From: Acetomicrobium thermoterrenum DSM 13490
GTDB lineage: Bacteria; Synergistota; Synergistia; Synergistales; Acetomicrobiaceae
DNA length: 64,000 nt
Direction of reading: 5' to 3'
NCBI RefSeq assembly: GCF_900107215.1
Contig: NZ_FNPD01000003.1
Span: forward strand, 124,001-188,000
The notes beneath the pieces were generated by a model. That model ran no database searches. It saw only the letters and a list, made by a program, of their open reading frames with translations, and was not told the DNA's origin. How positions within the stretch are numbered: the first letter of the stretch is position 1; the number at the start of each line of letters is the position of its first letter. This document shows positions 61,867 through 64,000 of the stretch, piece by piece. The position numbers and the translations under genes are program-made.

Positions 61867-62516
61867 ATCTCTTTCACTCCTGGCAAAAGCGGCACAAAAG
61901 AGCAATAGTCATGTCGTTCTTCATGAAGCCTGCCTTTGAGTTTTGTCATTTTAATCAATTGTTCTGTTCTGAAGGATACGACCAGTGGGACCACCAACCT
62001 GCCGCCTTCTGCAAGTTGATCTATCCATGTCTCCTCTATTTTGCTCGCTGCTGCCGTTACAATGACGCAGTCGAAGGGAGATTCTTCTGCCCAGCCCAAC
62101 CTTCCGTCGCCTATCTTTGTCCGGACCTTATCTGCAATTCCAAGCTTCTCAAAGACCTTTTTCGCCCTTTCCGACAAAGGGGCGATCCTTTCTATTGTGT
62201 ATACCTCGCATCCTAAAAATGCCAAAACCGCTGCCTGATAACCCGATCCAGTGCCAATTTCAAGGACTTTGTCACCCTTCTGAGGATCCAGCAATTCTGT
62301 CATCTTGGCCACGATGTAAGGTTGCGATATTGTCTGGCCTTCGCCGATAGGTAGAGCGCAGTCCGCATAGGCAACGCGTCGCAAATTATCGGGCACAAAA
62401 AGATGACGCGGCAACTTCGACATCGCTTCAAGCAATGCTTCGTTTTTTATATTACGACTTTTTATTTGAGTTTCCACCATCACTCTTGCTTCCTCATGCC
62501 AATCTGGGGATGCCAT
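61863..62516 (-). CDS. pcm: Protein-L-isoaspartate O-methyltransferase
   Basis: A 217-residue SAM enzyme repairing isoaspartyl sites in aged or heated proteins. RHLFVPDNLRRVAYADCALPIGEGQTISQPYIVAKM is diagnostic, with the SAM motif VLEIGTGSGYQAAVL and GDGRLGW. ATG 62516 is preferred, five bases after AGGGTGA; GTG 62525 abuts it. Coupled to the DUF1850 gene. Confidence 0.95.
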   Translation of the reverse strand: MASPDWHEEARVMVETQIKSRNIKNEALLEAMSKLPRHLFVPDNLRRVAYADCALPIGEGQTISQPYIVAKMTELLDPQKGDKVLEIGTGSGYQAAVLAFLGCEVYTIERIAPLSERAKKVFEKLGIADKVRTKIGDGRLGWAEESPFDCVIVTAAASKIEETWIDQLAEGGRLVVPLVVSFRTEQLIKMTKLKGRLHEERHDYCSFVPLLPGVKEI

Positions 62517-62573
62517 TTCATTCACCCTATATATGAAATGTTTGTTACCAGTATACTATAGAATAGAATAGCG

Positions 62574-62626
62574 CATAAAAAATAATAGACAGATCGAATT
62601 GAAAGACCTGTCTATTATTTTTTATG
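62574..62626 (-). terminator. Terminator after tRNA-Arg(CCT)
   Basis: A perfect 19-bp inverted repeat, 62574-62592 and 62608-62626, core AATAATAGACAG/CTGTCTATTATT, with TTTTTTATG on both strands, so it can act bidirectionally; it lies 30 bases after the tRNA. Confidence 0.82.
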
Positions 62627-62655
62627 TCATCATTAACTCGACGAACTACATTAAA

Positions 62656-62732
62656 TGGCGGGCCTGGCCGGACTCGAACCGGCGACCTACGGCTTAGGAG
62701 GCCGTCGCTCTATCCTACTGAGCTACAGGCCC
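62656..62732 (-). tRNA. tRNA-Arg (anticodon CCT)
   Basis: Acceptor GGGCCTG/CAGGCCC, anticodon stem ACGGC/GCCGT with loop CTCCTAA, T-arm GCCGG-TTCGAGT-CCGGC, discriminator G, encoded CCA. 77 bases. Confidence 0.96.
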
Positions 62733-62750
62733 GTCAAGGACGGAGTTAAT

Positions 62751-62778
62751 ATTATCATGAACAACGGTTGTGATTCAA
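62751..62778 (-). promoter_or_regulatory. Promoter of tRNA-Arg(CCT)
   Basis: Minus strand TTGAAT (62773-62778), 16 bases, GATAAT (62751-62756). About 18 bases before the tRNA 5' end. The 200 bases up to ribF (62779-62974) are AT-rich and I recognise nothing else there. Confidence 0.5.
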
Positions 62779-62974
62779 CTACCTTTGAGAGAAATCCCAA
62801 AAATTACTAGATGGTTAAGAGGTAAATGAACACTTCTCTCGCAATCTGTGAAATAATATTTCTTGTATTTATTACGTATCTCTGCTGACAGCATTAAATA
62901 TAACGGTCAAGCAGAAGCAAGTTTATATACACGCTGATAATTTGCGAATATATTGCAACATCATAATTAAGCCT

Positions 62975-63946
62975 TTATCTAGAAATTCTATTATAATTCG
63001 TAACCTTCAAGCGATACTCATAACTTTTCCAGCATCCTTTTAGCGAAAACAACAGCCCCTCCCGCCTATAAAACCAAGGACGGCAAATTTCTCTTACCCT
63101 GTCAACATCATCTTTCATTTGAACAACTAGCCCTTCTGCTGATTCAAACTTTTTTTCTTCTCTTATATGGGCCAACAACAGAACAGCGATCATTTCACCG
63201 TAGAGATCGCCTTCGAATTGATCCAAATGCACTTCTATCCGAATTTCATCTCCTCTTTCAAAAGTGGGATTATATCCTATGTTTAAAGCTCCACACCACC
63301 ATCTGTCATGAGCCAAGACCGCCGTCGCATACACCCCTTTAGGCGGTAGCAGTTTAAGTTCTGATGCAAGTAAATTAGCCGTAGGAAATCCCAGTTTCCG
63401 CCCCCTGTGATCGCCTTCCGTAACTGGCGCTATGATGAAATAGGGATATCCCAACATTGCTTCGGTTTGTTGCATATATCCTTTTTTCACGAGTTGCCTT
63501 ACCAGGGAACTACTCACAACCGAACCGTCAATTTTAAACGGCGGTATAGCCGCGAAAAACCAGCCTTTTTTTGTTAAGTAACTTTTCAAGAATTCGACAT
63601 CACCGGAGCGATTTTTACCGAATTTGAAGTTTTTACCCACTACTATTCCTCTTACTTTATATCGAGATCCTAACTCCTCGATGAAATCTTTTGGGTTTAA
63701 ATCTTTCACGTCGCTGAAGGGGATTTTTATAAAATCCGGAATATTGAGGAAAGAAGCTATAAAATCCCTCTCCGAATCTGTAAAAAGGGGAACAAAACAG
63801 CCGTTTCCCAATACGATTTGGGGGTGTGGCACAAAGGTCATTACCCCCCAAGGCATATCCATCCTGTCCGATGCATCTCTGGCAACTTCAACCAAAGCCT
63901 GATGTCCCTTATGAAATCCGTCAAATGAACCCAAGACAACTATCAC
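62975..63946 (-). CDS. ribF: Bifunctional riboflavin kinase/FAD synthetase
   Basis: A ~323-residue enzyme making FMN and FAD. N-terminal adenylyltransferase: LGSFDGFHKGHQALV and VVGKNFKFGKNRSGD, then SSSLVRQLV; C-terminal kinase: GDHRGRKLGFPTANL and IEVHLDQFEGDLYG. GTG 63946 overlaps the stop of an upstream frame (GTGA), which favours it; GTG 63955 would add three residues. Usually coupled to truB. Confidence 0.94.
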   Translation of the reverse strand: MIVVLGSFDGFHKGHQALVEVARDASDRMDMPWGVMTFVPHPQIVLGNGCFVPLFTDSERDFIASFLNIPDFIKIPFSDVKDLNPKDFIEELGSRYKVRGIVVGKNFKFGKNRSGDVEFLKSYLTKKGWFFAAIPPFKIDGSVVSSSLVRQLVKKGYMQQTEAMLGYPYFIIAPVTEGDHRGRKLGFPTANLLASELKLLPPKGVYATAVLAHDRWWCGALNIGYNPTFERGDEIRIEVHLDQFEGDLYGEMIAVLLLAHIREEKKFESAEGLVVQMKDDVDRVREICRPWFYRREGLLFSLKGCWKSYEYRLKVTNYNRISR

Positions 63947-64000
63947 AGACACCACCCCGATCGCGTCTGGTAAAAATTAAAGAACAATGTTAGTGTCTGG
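63943..64000 (-). CDS. Possible 3' end of an upstream gene (truB expected), partial
   Basis: A minus-strand frame is open from the window edge and ends at TGA 63945-63943, overlapping the ribF GTG by four-base coupling. Only about 18 codons are visible and they carry no recognisable motif. The position upstream of ribF makes truB the most likely identity; this is inference only. Confidence 0.35.
   Translation of the reverse strand, partial: QTLTLFFNFYQTRSGWCL

Overview
The window reads as a compact stretch of chromosome from an anaerobic, probably thermophilic, diderm bacterium. The best guess is a Synergistota member of the Acetomicrobium (Anaerobaculum) type. That is an inference from gene content: a complete V-type ATPase operon, a fused TAXI-type TRAP permease with a DUF1850 partner, the TtuA/TtuB tRNA-thiolation pair typical of thermophiles, carrier-protein (LysW-type) lysine/arginine genes, molybdenum/tungsten cofactor genes, a SPOR-domain protein and a meso-diaminopimelate-type MurE. 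I saw no prophage, insertion sequence, CRISPR array or transposase.

Layout. 1-3317 (+): the end of a LysW-type kinase gene, then lysJ, lysK and a bifunctional-nuclease-family gene. 3383-6645 (-): a PIF1-type helicase with a WYL domain, then a DUF364 protein and a ModA-like periplasmic protein that form their own small operon. 6942-11954 (+): rplU (with a structured leader), prp, rpmA, obgE, nadD, an LCP-family gene and rsfS, closed by a terminator. 12065-15276 (-): the glycolytic operon gap-pgk-tpiA with its own promoter. 15283-41549 (-): 24 co-directional genes with overlaps or very short gaps: mraZ-rsmH-ftsL-ftsI-murE-murF-mraY-murD-ftsW-murG-murC-ftsQ-ftsA-ftsZ, then a radical SAM gene, a SPOR gene, moeA, moeA-PBP, moaA, moaC, a mogA/moaB-like gene, rapZ, yvcK and whiA. 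41606-42008: the RNase P RNA gene (-) and a 24-bp perfect hairpin. 42091-42551 (+): a cheR pseudogene with an internal deletion. 42560-51532 (-): the V-ATPase operon (subunits G, I, K, E, C, F, A, B, D) with a clear promoter and terminator. 51811-52438: four tRNA genes (-) in two pairs. 52494-55252 (+): ttuB, ttuA and rqcH. 55215-61353 (-): rluD-like, dksA-like, ileS and the TRAP permease. 61393-62516 (-): a DUF1850 gene and pcm. 62574-62778: tRNA-Arg(CCT). 62975-63946 (-): ribF, apparently coupled to an upstream gene that is cut by the window edge.

How the parts fit together. Most of the window is housekeeping: peptidoglycan precursor synthesis and division, central glycolysis, ribosome assembly and maturation, and ion-motive energy. 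The c-subunit of the V-ATPase carries the full set of sodium ligands known from Enterococcus hirae NtpK, so sodium coupling is likely. Cofactor genes for Mo/W enzymes are embedded in the division/wall run. Start codons were re-chosen in many places where a Shine-Dalgarno sequence or a four-base stop/start overlap pointed to an internal start. All functional calls come from reading motifs by eye, with no database search.
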